A stretch of DNA of 51,517 bases, from assembly GCA_009844085.1 (NCBI GenBank), contig VYCF01000018.1, positions 1 to 51,517 on the forward strand, given 5' to 3'. Below the pieces are notes generated by a model. It saw only the letters and a program-made list of their open reading frames with translations, was not told the origin of the DNA and did not search any database. The position numbers and the translations under genes were made by a program. Source of the stretch: Gammaproteobacteria bacterium. Lineage in GTDB: Bacteria; Pseudomonadota; Gammaproteobacteria; Pseudomonadales; Pseudohongiellaceae. Below, in pieces: positions 15,849-24,003 of the stretch; position 1 is the stretch's first letter; the number at the start of each line of letters is the position of its first letter.

Positions 15849-18194
15849 TCAGCTAGCCAGTGCCGGGCTGCGAAACTTGTCGAATCGCCGCAATATCGCG
15901 GGAAGATAGAACACGTCCAGCAACAATGCCAGCACCACGATGGGCACGAGCAGGCGGGCGGCTTGCTGAAAGTAGAAAGTGCTCGCCGCCATCAGGAAGG
16001 TCGTGCCCAGGGTCAGCACCAGCGTCGTTATCGTCAATGCCGGTCCCGCGGTGCGGATCGAGTGGGCGACGGCGGTCTGGATGTCTTCTCCTTCGCGCCG
16101 CTTCGCGAGGTAGTGGGTCAGCACGTGGACGGTATCGTCGACGACCAGGCCGATGCTGATGCTGAACAACATCATCACGAACGGGTCGAGCGTGCCTACG
16201 AGCAGCCCCCAGAAACCGAACACGATGGCCGCGGGCAGCAGATTGGGAATGATGCTGAGGATGCCGAAATACACACTGCCCAGACCGAAGACCAGGGTGA
16301 GCGTGATCAGCGCGAGACTGAGCGAATAGCCTTGCAGCAATTCCACGGTGACGCGCTCGTCCATGCGCGCGAATACCAGCAGGCCGCTGCCGTGGACCAG
16401 ATCAGCATCGGGAAAAGTCGCCTCGAACCGGGCGTCGATCAGGTCGTTCAGGTCGATCAGTTCCTGGTTGGACATCGGCCGGGCATTGACCGTGAGGGCC
16501 GCAATCGACCGGTCCACGCTGAGGAAATTCGACAGCGGGAAATCGAGATTCTGCACGAAGCGGTAGGCCCGCAAATAGTTCTCGATGGTTTCGGAATCTT
16601 CGGGCAATTGGTAGGCGTCCGGGTCGTCGTAGCGCATCTCGTTTACGGTTTTCAGCAATTCCACCACGCTGGCGGTGGATTCGATCTCGTCCCGCTCTCC
16701 CAGCCAGTCGACCAGCGCTTCCATCCGGACCAGAAACGCGGGATCGATGGCGCCGTTCCGGGCACCCGCATCGACGGCATAGCTGATCGACGGACCGAGG
16801 TCGAGGCGCTCGCCGACGGCGTCGAAATATTCGCGCAGCCCGGCGGCGTCGCTGATGAAATCGAGCCGGTTGAAGTCGGTCTCGTTGAGCGGCAGCATGC
16901 TGATGCCCACCGCCGCGAATGCCGAGCAGAACCAGAACAGTTGCCGATCCCTTCGCCTGCCGATGGCGATAACCCGGTCCATTGCCCTGTGTAGCAGATC
17001 GCCGTCACCCGAACCGTTTCCGGTCTTGATCAGCCGTATGAGCAGGCTCGGCAGCAAGGCCGCTGTCAGCAGCCAGGAAAAAACGATGCCGACGGCGACG
17101 GTGCTGCCGAAGTCGGAGATTGCCGGCGAAGAACTCAGATTCAGCGACGCGAATCCGATGGCCGTGGTCAACGCGGCCAGCGTCACCGGACGGATGTTGT
17201 GCAAGAGACTGAACCGCATCGCTTCCGCCTCCGGCATTCCGCGCAGCAGACCTTGCCGGTAGATCGAAATCACATGGACGCTGCTCGCCACGCAAACGAC
17301 GACGATGATGACCGGAGCGATCGCCGTTACGGTATTGAACGAAAACCCGCTCAGGCCGAGCGTTCCCAGTGCGCAAAGCAGTGTCAGCAGCGTGTGGGCA
17401 AGGATGGCGAAGCCCGCCCGCACCGAGCGGAAAAAGCCGCAGATCGCAAGAATGCAGGCAAGGATCACGAATGGCAGCAGTCCGCCGAGATCTTCGAGCA
17501 TGGACTGGCGGCTTGAGAATTCGATCAGAACTTCGCCGCTGACATGGATATACAGTTCCGGAAACTCTTCCCGTAACGCATCGCGTACGCGCAAGGCTTC
17601 GCGGGCGGCGTCGAGCCGTTGCGCCTCGTCCGCGAATTCGGCGTTAAGGCGAATGCGCGTGAAAGCGAGACTGGCGTCGTTTGATAGCAAATTGCCGGTA
17701 AGCAATTCGTCCGCTTGCGCGGTTTGCATCAGGCCGGCCAGCTCGGCCTCGCCGTATTCCCGGAAATCCCGGGCGAACAGGCGCCGCAGATTGCGCGGCG
17801 AATAGTAGTCGAGCAGGGAAGAATGACGCCCGGCCAGGGGAATCTCAAGGTAACGCTCGCGCAAGGCTTCGATCGCCTGCAAACGGTCCCGGGTGAAAAC
17901 GCTTTCGCCTTCCGGAGCCAGGAAGGCGAAGACGATTTCGGTGGATTGCGGAAACTCGGCTTCGAGCAGATCCAACTCATCGAGATAGGGATCGCTGCGC
18001 GTCAGCAATGAATCGAGCGAACTGTCGAAACCGAGTCTGAACACCCCTGTCGCGAGCAGCAGGCTGGCGATGACGCCGACCCAGAAAAGCGCATCCCGGC
18101 GGGACAGGCAGAAACTCGCGATGCGCCCGGTCATCGAGTCCGGGCCGTGTTCAGGCTGCCGCGGCCGGTTCAGGGGGCCGGATCGAATTGGCAT
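15849..18194 (-). CDS. RND superfamily exporter, MMPL/HpnN-like
   Basis: Inner-membrane proton-driven exporter, probably of lipids or hydrophobic molecules. Two repeats are seen, each with a first membrane helix, a ~180-residue periplasmic domain and five more helices. Helix-4 elements are VVVCVASSVHVISIYRQGLL in the first half and SIGLVVDDTVHVLTHYLAKR with tandem Asp in the second. Length (781 aa) fits single-chain MMPL proteins. Two starts are possible: 18194 (GGAG 4 nt upstream, overlapping the acyltransferase by 44 nt) or 18134 (MTGRIASFCLS, 16 nt after it); relatives usually start close to the first helix. Linkage to a glycerolipid acyltransferase supports a lipid substrate (inference). 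Confidence 0.88.
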   Translation of the reverse strand: MPIRSGPLNRPRQPEHGPDSMTGRIASFCLSRRDALFWVGVIASLLLATGVFRLGFDSSLDSLLTRSDPYLDELDLLEAEFPQSTEIVFAFLAPEGESVFTRDRLQAIEALRERYLEIPLAGRHSSLLDYYSPRNLRRLFARDFREYGEAELAGLMQTAQADELLTGNLLSNDASLAFTRIRLNAEFADEAQRLDAAREALRVRDALREEFPELYIHVSGEVLIEFSSRQSMLEDLGGLLPFVILACILAICGFFRSVRAGFAILAHTLLTLLCALGTLGLSGFSFNTVTAIAPVIIVVVCVASSVHVISIYRQGLLRGMPEAEAMRFSLLHNIRPVTLAALTTAIGFASLNLSSSPAISDFGSTVAVGIVFSWLLTAALLPSLLIRLIKTGNGSGDGDLLHRAMDRVIAIGRRRDRQLFWFCSAFAAVGISMLPLNETDFNRLDFISDAAGLREYFDAVGERLDLGPSISYAVDAGARNGAIDPAFLVRMEALVDWLGERDEIESTASVVELLKTVNEMRYDDPDAYQLPEDSETIENYLRAYRFVQNLDFPLSNFLSVDRSIAALTVNARPMSNQELIDLNDLIDARFEATFPDADLVHGSGLLVFARMDERVTVELLQGYSLSLALITLTLVFGLGSVYFGILSIIPNLLPAAIVFGFWGLLVGTLDPFVMMLFSISIGLVVDDTVHVLTHYLAKRREGEDIQTAVAHSIRTAGPALTITTLVLTLGTTFLMAASTFYFQQAARLLVPIVVLALLLDVFYLPAILRRFDKFRSPALAS

Positions 18195-19572
18195 AAAACT
18201 CCAGCAACCTCACGTTGTCCGGATTGATGCGGAAATGATCGTCCTCCTCCAGCACGAGCCCATGCTCCCGCATCAGATGCAAGGCGTTCTGCACCGTGCG
18301 CGGGCGCGGCTTCTCGGATTTCTTCATCGGCGAGCCTTGCGCCATCAACTCATCGATGATGTCGTCGCAGGCTCCCGCGATTTCCAGCGAGGTCAAAGAC
18401 TCGTCCGGGCGCCGCAGCAGGGCGAGAGCTGCCAGCGGGGCGGGCAATACCGGCATGACACGATGCAGGCGCCGCATGAGCAATTGAGCGATTTGCGCCA
18501 CATGCTGGATGCGCTGCTCTTTTTCGAGATGATTCAGATTGAGTCCGCGATCGCTGCAGAACTCGCGCATGTCCAGCGGCTCGCCGAAGTTGACGCTGGC
18601 ATAGCCGTAGCGGGCGAATCGCGCCCGCGGACCGGCGAACAGGTTGAGGCGCAGAAAGCGCCAGAGACGCCTGAGATGTTCGGCCGCGGACGGATGTTTC
18701 GTCCGGTCGTCCCAATCGAGCAGATTGCTGTCTTCGAGGATGTGGTCGTAGTTGATGGCGACCGGGATGAAAACCACGCCGCGGGCGCGCTGCCAATCGT
18801 AGTGGCGCAGGATGTAATCGAGGAAGCCGAGCCTGGGTTCGCCGAGCCGCCCGTCGCGGCTGAGCTTACCTTCCGGAAAAACCGCCTGGCAGACGCCGTT
18901 GCCCGTAGCCAGGTGGATGTATCGTTCGAGCACCTTGCGATAAAGCGGGTCGCGGGAGTCCCGGCGCACGAAGAATGCGCCCATGGCCCGGATCAGCGTT
19001 TCCAGCGGAAAGATCCGCGCCCATTCGCCTACGGCATAAGACAGCGCCGCGCGTTCCGCGGCGAGATAGCTCACCAGTACGTAGTCCATGTTGCTGCGAT
19101 GGTTCATGACGAAAACCACCGTCGACTCCGGGTCGAGTTGCTGCAATCGCTCGGGATGCGAAGCGCCGACACGGACGCGATAGACGAAGCGCGAAATGCT
19201 TTTGGCGAGCCAGTAGAACACCCGATAGTAGATGTAGGCGTTGAACGCCGGCACGATCTCACGGGCGAAGGTGCGTACGCGTTGTTGCAGCACCTGACGC
19301 GGGATGTCCTGCTCGCCGGAGGTTTTCTCCAGCATCGCCAGCACGTCCTGATCGAAGATCAACTGGTCGATCAGCACCTGGCGCCGGGTTTGCTGCAGCG
19401 GCCTGATCTTTATCTGCAAGCTGGTGTTGATGCGGTCGACGGCGATGTTGAGCCGGCGGCGCAGAAACCAGCGCACGCCGGGAAAGAGAATGCTCATGAC
19501 CATGGCGTAAGCCGCCAGTCCGAGCAGGATGAGGTACAGCCAGAGCGGAACGGACACGTCTGCGGAAAACAT
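18151..19572 (-). CDS. Glycerol-3-phosphate/lysophosphatidate acyltransferase family protein (PlsB-like)
   Basis: Membrane-bound acyltransferase transferring an acyl chain to a glycerophosphate-type acceptor. Motif I is NHRSNMD (His158, Asp163), then GAFFVRR (198-204), FPEGKLSRDGRLG (232-244) and VFIPVAINYD (267-276), the PlsB-like order. There is one N-terminal membrane segment (about 10-30) and a helical ~170-residue C-terminal extension. At 473 aa it is shorter than E. coli PlsB (~800) and longer than PlsC (~245), so the acceptor is uncertain. It is followed by the RND exporter, possibly as a lipid modification and export pair. A hairpin (19575-19604) lies just upstream of its start. Confidence 0.83.
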   Translation of the reverse strand: MFSADVSVPLWLYLILLGLAAYAMVMSILFPGVRWFLRRRLNIAVDRINTSLQIKIRPLQQTRRQVLIDQLIFDQDVLAMLEKTSGEQDIPRQVLQQRVRTFAREIVPAFNAYIYYRVFYWLAKSISRFVYRVRVGASHPERLQQLDPESTVVFVMNHRSNMDYVLVSYLAAERAALSYAVGEWARIFPLETLIRAMGAFFVRRDSRDPLYRKVLERYIHLATGNGVCQAVFPEGKLSRDGRLGEPRLGFLDYILRHYDWQRARGVVFIPVAINYDHILEDSNLLDWDDRTKHPSAAEHLRRLWRFLRLNLFAGPRARFARYGYASVNFGEPLDMREFCSDRGLNLNHLEKEQRIQHVAQIAQLLMRRLHRVMPVLPAPLAALALLRRPDESLTSLEIAGACDDIIDELMAQGSPMKKSEKPRPRTVQNALHLMREHGLVLEEDDHFRINPDNVRLLEFYANSIRPPEPAAAA

Positions 19573-19574
19573 GT

Positions 19575-19604
19575 CCGTAGCATGCCTGAAGCGTCAGGCT
19601 ACGG
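19575..19604 (-). terminator. Stem-loop between the GYD and acyltransferase genes
   Basis: CCGTAG/CTACGG and CCTGA/TCAGG stack into one stem with a 4-nt bulge and an AGCG loop. On the minus strand it is followed by TGTTTTCC, which overlaps the acyltransferase start. It could be a weak terminator for the GYD gene or a hairpin over the ribosome site. Confidence 0.35.
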
Positions 19605-19627
19605 CCAGCGGCCGCAGAATGTTTGTT

Positions 19628-19948
19628 TCAGTCGCCGGGCTTGCGGTACGCCACGTTCTTGCTGATCGCTCCGTCGACGGATTCCGGCGTAATCAGGACG
19701 GTACACGAGACCGTCAGCGCGCCCGCGGCACTGACGAACATCGAAAATGCCGTGGCGGCCTCGTCGTTGGGGAGATCGACGATCAACAGCAGGTCGTCGT
19801 CGCCGAAAGCGTAATAGAAACTCTCGAGCGAGCCGCCGAGCCCTTCCACGGTCTGCTTGAGCGCCTCCCGGCGCCCGGATCCGCCTTCCCGAATAAGGCC
19901 CTCGACACCCGCCTGGGTATAACTCGTTCGAAACAGATACTTGGCCAT
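19628..19948 (-). CDS. GYD domain protein
   Basis: Small 106-residue protein of the GYD (ferredoxin-like, ABM-related) fold with no established function. It begins AKYLFRTSYTQAGVEGLIRE, continues KQTVEGLGGSLESFYYAFGD and DDLLLIVDLPNDEAATAF, the classic strand-helix-strand order with FGDDD in place of the GYD turn. The start is the ATG at 19948, with AAGGAG about 11 nt upstream; a longer open frame to 20008 lacks support. A promoter-like site lies at 19980-20008, so it is probably transcribed separately from the GMC genes upstream. Confidence 0.82.
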   Translation of the reverse strand: MAKYLFRTSYTQAGVEGLIREGGSGRREALKQTVEGLGGSLESFYYAFGDDDLLLIVDLPNDEAATAFSMFVSAAGALTVSCTVLITPESVDGAISKNVAYRKPGD

Positions 19949-19979
19949 GTCTAATCCAGCTCCTTGAAAAAGTGGGCTA

Positions 19980-20008
19980 ATGATGGTCTCAACCGGGACA
20001 TCGGTCAA
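19980..20008 (-). promoter_or_regulatory. Candidate promoter for the GYD gene
   Basis: On the minus strand TTGACC (20008-20003), 17-nt spacer and CATCAT (19985-19980) lie 31 nt before the ATG. The -35 is good; the -10 is weak. Confidence 0.3.
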
Positions 20009-20046
20009 GCGCCTCCAGGCGGATTGCCCGCTTGCGCCCGATGCGC

Positions 20047-21663
20047 TTACGCGGCGAGCGCCGCTGCGACTTGTTCAGCGGCCCGCAACGCGAGAGCGGC
20101 GATGGTCAACGTCGGATTGGCGGTCGAGGCGGTCGGGAAAACGCCGGCGCCGATGAGGAAGAGGTTGTCATGAGCGTGACTGCGCAAATTGCGGTCCACA
20201 ACGGATTCCCGCGGGTCGTCGCCCATCCGCGTCGTGCCGATGACATGGCCCGAGCCCTGGAAATCGTCCGCGTGCTGAATCTCGCCGGCGTTCAGGCGCG
20301 CGAAGATTTCATCGTGGACGTCTCTGGCGTAATCGAGCCCGGCCCGAGAGTACCCGCCGACGCGATAGTGCATTCGAGGCAATGGTACGCCGTAGGGATC
20401 GGCGTCTAGCGGGTCGAGCGTTATCCGGTTTTCCGGATCGGGCAGTTGTTCGGTCAGCGCCGCGAGTTGAACCTCGCGCGATGCGTGGTCCGTGATAGCG
20501 CGCCGCAAGTCCGTGCCGAGCAATCCCCGGCGGGAAAGCGAATCGGCGAGGGTTACCGGCCCACCGGTCGGCCAGTTCCAGCCGTCGTTGCTGATCTGGA
20601 TGCGCAGGGCCGATCTTTGCGAGCGGAATGCGCCGTCACGGAGATTCTCGATGCCCGAGGTCGCCATGGGTCCCCGGTAAGGCCATACGGGCTCGCCGGC
20701 CAGCGCCCAACTCAACTGGATCGGATGATCCATCAGGTTGCGGCCGACCTGATTCGACGCATTGGCGATGCCGCCGGGCGCCGCTTCCGAGCGCGAATGC
20801 AACAGCAGGCGCGGCGTTTCGACCGCGTTGCCCGCGAGAATGAAGACGCGCCCGCGGGCAAGGTCGCCGGTTCCGTCGGGCCGGCGGAAACGGATCGCCG
20901 AGACGCGGCCGTCCGCGCCGGCTTCGATGAACGTCGCCGTGGTGCGTTCGTGAATCACGGCGCCGGCGGTTTCGGCCCGGTCGAGATGGACCGTGGCGTC
21001 GTATTTAGCCGCTACCGGGCAGATGGGAATGCAGGTGCCGCTGCCGCAACAGGCGGGCCGGCCTTCCCGGGCCAGGGAGTTGCGCGCCTGCGGCGTCAAT
21101 CGCACCTGGTATTGCGTGCCTTCCAGCGCGCGTGCGATGACGCGGTCGAGCCATGTGCCCGGTATCGGCGGTTGCGGAAACGGGCCGGACCGTGGCGAGC
21201 CGAGGTCTTCGTCCGAATCTCCGGCTACGCCGAGTTCGCGTTCGGCTTCGACATACCAGGGCTCGAGTTCGGCATAATCGATGGGCCAGTCGACCGCGCG
21301 GCCGAAATCCGAGCGCATGCGGAAATCGCTCGGCACGTAGCGCACACAGGTGCCGAGCCAATGCCAGGATGTGCCGCCTACGGCTTTCAGATAGGTGCTC
21401 TTGAAGACATCGGGGCCGGCTTGCCGGTACCAGTGACCGCTGTCGAGGGTGTCGGGAAATTCGGCTTCGGGCAGCCGTTCGTAAGGGCTTTCGGGCGTCT
21501 TTATGGCGGTATCGAGAAAAGTCCGGAATGCCGCGCCGCGATTGACCCTGGGGCCGGCTTCGAGCACTGCCGTGCGGATCCCCTTTGCTGCGAGCCGGTC
21601 CGCGAGCAGCGCGCCGGCAAATCCCGCGCCGACGATGATGACGTCGGCTTCGATCGCGGTCAT
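20047..21663 (-). CDS. GMC family FAD-dependent oxidoreductase (large subunit of a membrane alcohol/sugar dehydrogenase)
   Basis: Flavin enzyme oxidising an alcohol or sugar. The N-terminal FAD site is VIIVGAGFAGALLADRLA (about residues 8-25) ending in VLEAGPR. The C-terminal GMC block shows GHVIGTTRMGDDPRESVVD and FPTASTANPTLTIAALALR with the catalytic His and Asn positions. CGSGTCIPICPVAAKYDA in the middle is typical of the gluconate/sorbitol dehydrogenase branch. 538 aa is normal. The start is the ATG of MTAIEADVIIVGAG; the frame stays open to 21807 but has no family sequence there. It follows the TAT-exported small subunit by 10 nt and is probably carried out of the cell with it. Confidence 0.9.
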   Translation of the reverse strand: MTAIEADVIIVGAGFAGALLADRLAAKGIRTAVLEAGPRVNRGAAFRTFLDTAIKTPESPYERLPEAEFPDTLDSGHWYRQAGPDVFKSTYLKAVGGTSWHWLGTCVRYVPSDFRMRSDFGRAVDWPIDYAELEPWYVEAERELGVAGDSDEDLGSPRSGPFPQPPIPGTWLDRVIARALEGTQYQVRLTPQARNSLAREGRPACCGSGTCIPICPVAAKYDATVHLDRAETAGAVIHERTTATFIEAGADGRVSAIRFRRPDGTGDLARGRVFILAGNAVETPRLLLHSRSEAAPGGIANASNQVGRNLMDHPIQLSWALAGEPVWPYRGPMATSGIENLRDGAFRSQRSALRIQISNDGWNWPTGGPVTLADSLSRRGLLGTDLRRAITDHASREVQLAALTEQLPDPENRITLDPLDADPYGVPLPRMHYRVGGYSRAGLDYARDVHDEIFARLNAGEIQHADDFQGSGHVIGTTRMGDDPRESVVDRNLRSHAHDNLFLIGAGVFPTASTANPTLTIAALALRAAEQVAAALAA

Positions 21664-21673
21664 TGCCCGGCTC

Positions 21674-22102
21674 TCATTGACCAAACCCGGCAGGCGGTTC
21701 GCTCCAGTCTCCCGGCGCCGCGCTGCATTGCCCCGGGGGCCTGGTGTACTCGAGAGCGCGCCAGACGAGCGCGTCGTAGTAAGCGCGCAAGGACGTTCCC
21801 GCCGCATTCGGATGCATGCCCGAATACCAGGCGACCGCGATTCGCCGGGCCAGGTCGTTATCCGTTTCCACCGCCGCGTTCAGCAGCAACTCGCCGAGAT
21901 CAGCGCCTTCTCCCGCGGCTCTCAGACCTTCCATAATGTCGAGCGCCAGTCCGGGATCGATCTCGTCTTCGGAAAATCCCGTCAGCCGTGCGGAAAGCGA
22001 ACGGAAAGATTGCAGTTCATCCTGCCCGAGAGCCGGATGCGCCACTCCCGCGGCAACCAGTGAGGCTAGGCGAATCGCGAAATCGCGACGAGTGATGTTC
22101 AT
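21674..22102 (-). CDS. TAT-exported small subunit of FAD-dependent sugar/alcohol dehydrogenase
   Basis: 142-residue exported protein resembling the small subunit of FAD-dependent sorbitol dehydrogenase. The twin-arginine leader is ITRRDFAIRLASLVAAGVAH; the mature part has LTGFSEDEIDPGLALDIMEG and RIAVAWYSGMHP, the motifs I associate with that family. Such subunits hitch-hike the GMC subunit through the Tat channel and stabilise it. The start at 22102 gives the twin-arginine signal directly; an upstream open extension to 22228 is not needed. No cytochrome subunit lies alongside; the nearest candidates are at 26472 and 50008. Confidence 0.78.
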   Translation of the reverse strand: MNITRRDFAIRLASLVAAGVAHPALGQDELQSFRSLSARLTGFSEDEIDPGLALDIMEGLRAAGEGADLGELLLNAAVETDNDLARRIAVAWYSGMHPNAAGTSLRAYYDALVWRALEYTRPPGQCSAAPGDWSEPPAGFGQ

Positions 22103-22160
22103 TTCGTATCGCTCGGCCGGCGCCGCACAGGCAATGTGGCGGCGCCTGCCTGCGGCCGCA

Positions 22161-22751
22161 TCAGAATATGGCGACCAGGCAACCTTTCGAATCGGGAACG
22201 TCGTCCATATCGACCACGCCGCCGGCAAGCGCGGTGTTCAAGGCGTCCGTCAGGTAATGCTCCCGCGCTTCGTTGCGCTGGGTCTCATAACCCAACTGGT
22301 CGTTGATGGGGCCGCGATACAGTACGTCGCGGGTGCGGGGATCGACGATAAATACTTCAGCGGTGCGCTCAACGCCCAGCGCCTTGGCCAGCGCCTGATC
22401 CTGGTCCTTCATGACCGGGAAATCGATGCCGAATTCCTCGGCTTCCCTGGCGATGCGCGGCAGATCGTCCTGGATGTTGGAATTGAACATGGCGAAGGCG
22501 ATGTTCTTCGGGCCGAACTCGTCGCGAACCGCGCGATAATTCGGCAGGGCCAGACGCGCGATGGGGCAGCCTACGCCCTGGACGTAAAACACCGCGTAGT
22601 CGTAGTCCTTGTAGGTGTCGAGGGTGTGCACCTCGCCGAGGTGATCGGTGAGTTCAAATTCCGGTATCGATCGCAGCCAGCCGTCGGCGAAAGCCGCACC
22701 GGCGGCAAGAGCAAATGCGCAGGAAATGAAAAGGCCAATCGATCGCTTCAC
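22161..22751 (-). CDS. Secreted redoxin (thioredoxin-fold) protein, GTG start
   Basis: Exported thiol-redox-type protein of 196 aa. The signal peptide KRSIGLFISCAFALAAGAAFA is followed by a redoxin domain (FELTDHLGEVHTLDTYKDYD, VFYVQGVGCPIARLALPNY). Cys62 sits where relatives carry the peroxidatic or first thioredoxin Cys, but there is no CxxC, so it is not a classical disulfide reductase. The GTG at 22751 has GGAG 6 nt upstream and places the leader correctly; an in-frame ATG at 22814 would bury it. The domain resembles the N-terminal part of the copper fusion protein at 13534-15240. It lies 58 nt upstream of the dehydrogenase small subunit. Confidence 0.75.
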   Translation of the reverse strand: MKRSIGLFISCAFALAAGAAFADGWLRSIPEFELTDHLGEVHTLDTYKDYDYAVFYVQGVGCPIARLALPNYRAVRDEFGPKNIAFAMFNSNIQDDLPRIAREAEEFGIDFPVMKDQDQALAKALGVERTAEVFIVDPRTRDVLYRGPINDQLGYETQRNEAREHYLTDALNTALAGGVVDMDDVPDSKGCLVAIF

Positions 22752-22910
22752 TGTCGGCTCCAGATATCTGCTTTCCAGGTAATCCACGACAATCGGATAC
22801 AGGTCCGATTGCAAGGCCTGATCCTACCAATTCCGAAATTCCCATCAAAGCGGCAAATTGCCGCAGTAACAGATTGTTGCAGTCAACCCGCCGCGCCACC
22901 TGACCCGCTA

Positions 22911-22939
22911 TTGAGGCGCTATCGGCTTCAGAGTATGCT
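22911..22939 (+). promoter_or_regulatory. Candidate sigma70 promoter for the PDLQGVW gene
   Basis: TTGAGG (22911-22916), 17-nt spacer, TATGCT (22934-22939), 37 nt before the ATG at 22977. It lies in the 225-nt divergent region 22752-22976, where I see nothing else recognisable. Confidence 0.45.
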
Positions 22940-22976
22940 CATTGCATCTCAGCGACGGCTGCTCCCGGAGAGAGTC

Positions 22977-23984
22977 ATGAACCTGATGCACAAGATGTTC
23001 GGCGCTGCGCTTTGCCTGGTACTGCCGGCGGCCGCGGCGGCGCAGCAGGACTGGGAGGCGCCGCGCACCCCGGACGGACAGCCCGACCTGCAAGGCGTCT
23101 GGACCAACTCTTCGCAGACACCCCTGGTGCGTCCGGAAGAATTCGGCGCCAAGGGATTTCTCACGCAGGAGGAAGCGCAGGACGTCGAACAGGGCTGGCG
23201 CGGCCGTTACGACCTGCTGGCACAGCCGATCGACCCGGAGCGTGGGCCGCCGACCGACGGCAACGCCAACTTCGGCTACAACAGCTTCTGGTGGGATCCG
23301 CGGGACGACGCCATCGAAATCAACGGCGAATATCGCACTTCGATCATCATCGATCCGCCCGACGGCCAGATTCCCTGGGTCGAAGGCGGCGCGCCGGGGC
23401 ACGATCTGCGGACCGCCTGGCGCAACCGGCCGGAAGTCGAGGCCTTCGACGACTATCCCGTGCGGCCGCTGGCCGAGCGTTGCCTGCTGACCTTCGGCTC
23501 GGGGTCCGGGCCGCCCATGCTGCCGATCCTCTACAACAGCAATTACCAGATCGTGCAGACTCCCGGCTATTTCATGATTCTCGTCGAGATGGTCCACGAC
23601 GCGCGCATCATTCGTCTGAACGACGGCCATCACGAAGCCGATTTCGACAAGTGGATGGGCGATTCGGTCGGATACTGGGACGGCAACGTGCTCAAGGTCG
23701 AAACGCGCAACTTCCATCCCCAGCAATCCTTCCGCGGCAGTTCCGGCGAGGTCGTGATCCGCGAGGAATTCGAATTGCTCGGCCCGGAAAAGATTCGCTA
23801 TCGTTTCACCATCGACGATCCGCTGACCTACACCCAGCCCTGGACCGGGGAAGTCGCCATGAACCGCAAGGCTCCTGAAGAGCGCATGTACGAATACGCC
23901 TGTCACGAAGGCAACTACGCTTTCGCGGGCATTCTCGCCGGCGCCCGGCGGCAGGAAGTGGAGGCCGAGCTGCAGCCCAGATAA
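22977..23984 (+). CDS. Conserved secreted protein of unknown function (PDLQGVW family)
   Basis: 335-residue exported protein. The signal peptide (MFGAALCLVLPAAAAAQQ) is followed by TPDGQPDLQGVWTNSSQTPL, a motif at the start of many secreted proteins in environmental Proteobacteria and Acidobacteria that have no assigned function (from memory). Other blocks are RPLAERCLLTFGSGSGPPML, YFMILVEMVHDARIIRLNDG, a DSVGYWDGNVLKVETRNF segment and a C-terminal YEYACHEGNYA. The rhythm of strands suggests a beta-rich fold. The ATG at 22977 has CGGAGAG upstream. It is 19 nt before an RND exporter and likely in one operon with it and the small cytochrome. Confidence 0.75.
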   Translation: MNLMHKMFGAALCLVLPAAAAAQQDWEAPRTPDGQPDLQGVWTNSSQTPLVRPEEFGAKGFLTQEEAQDVEQGWRGRYDLLAQPIDPERGPPTDGNANFGYNSFWWDPRDDAIEINGEYRTSIIIDPPDGQIPWVEGGAPGHDLRTAWRNRPEVEAFDDYPVRPLAERCLLTFGSGSGPPMLPILYNSNYQIVQTPGYFMILVEMVHDARIIRLNDGHHEADFDKWMGDSVGYWDGNVLKVETRNFHPQQSFRGSSGEVVIREEFELLGPEKIRYRFTIDDPLTYTQPWTGEVAMNRKAPEERMYEYACHEGNYAFAGILAGARRQEVEAELQPR

Positions 23985-24003
23985 CGGCGCAAGCTGAGCA
24001 TTG

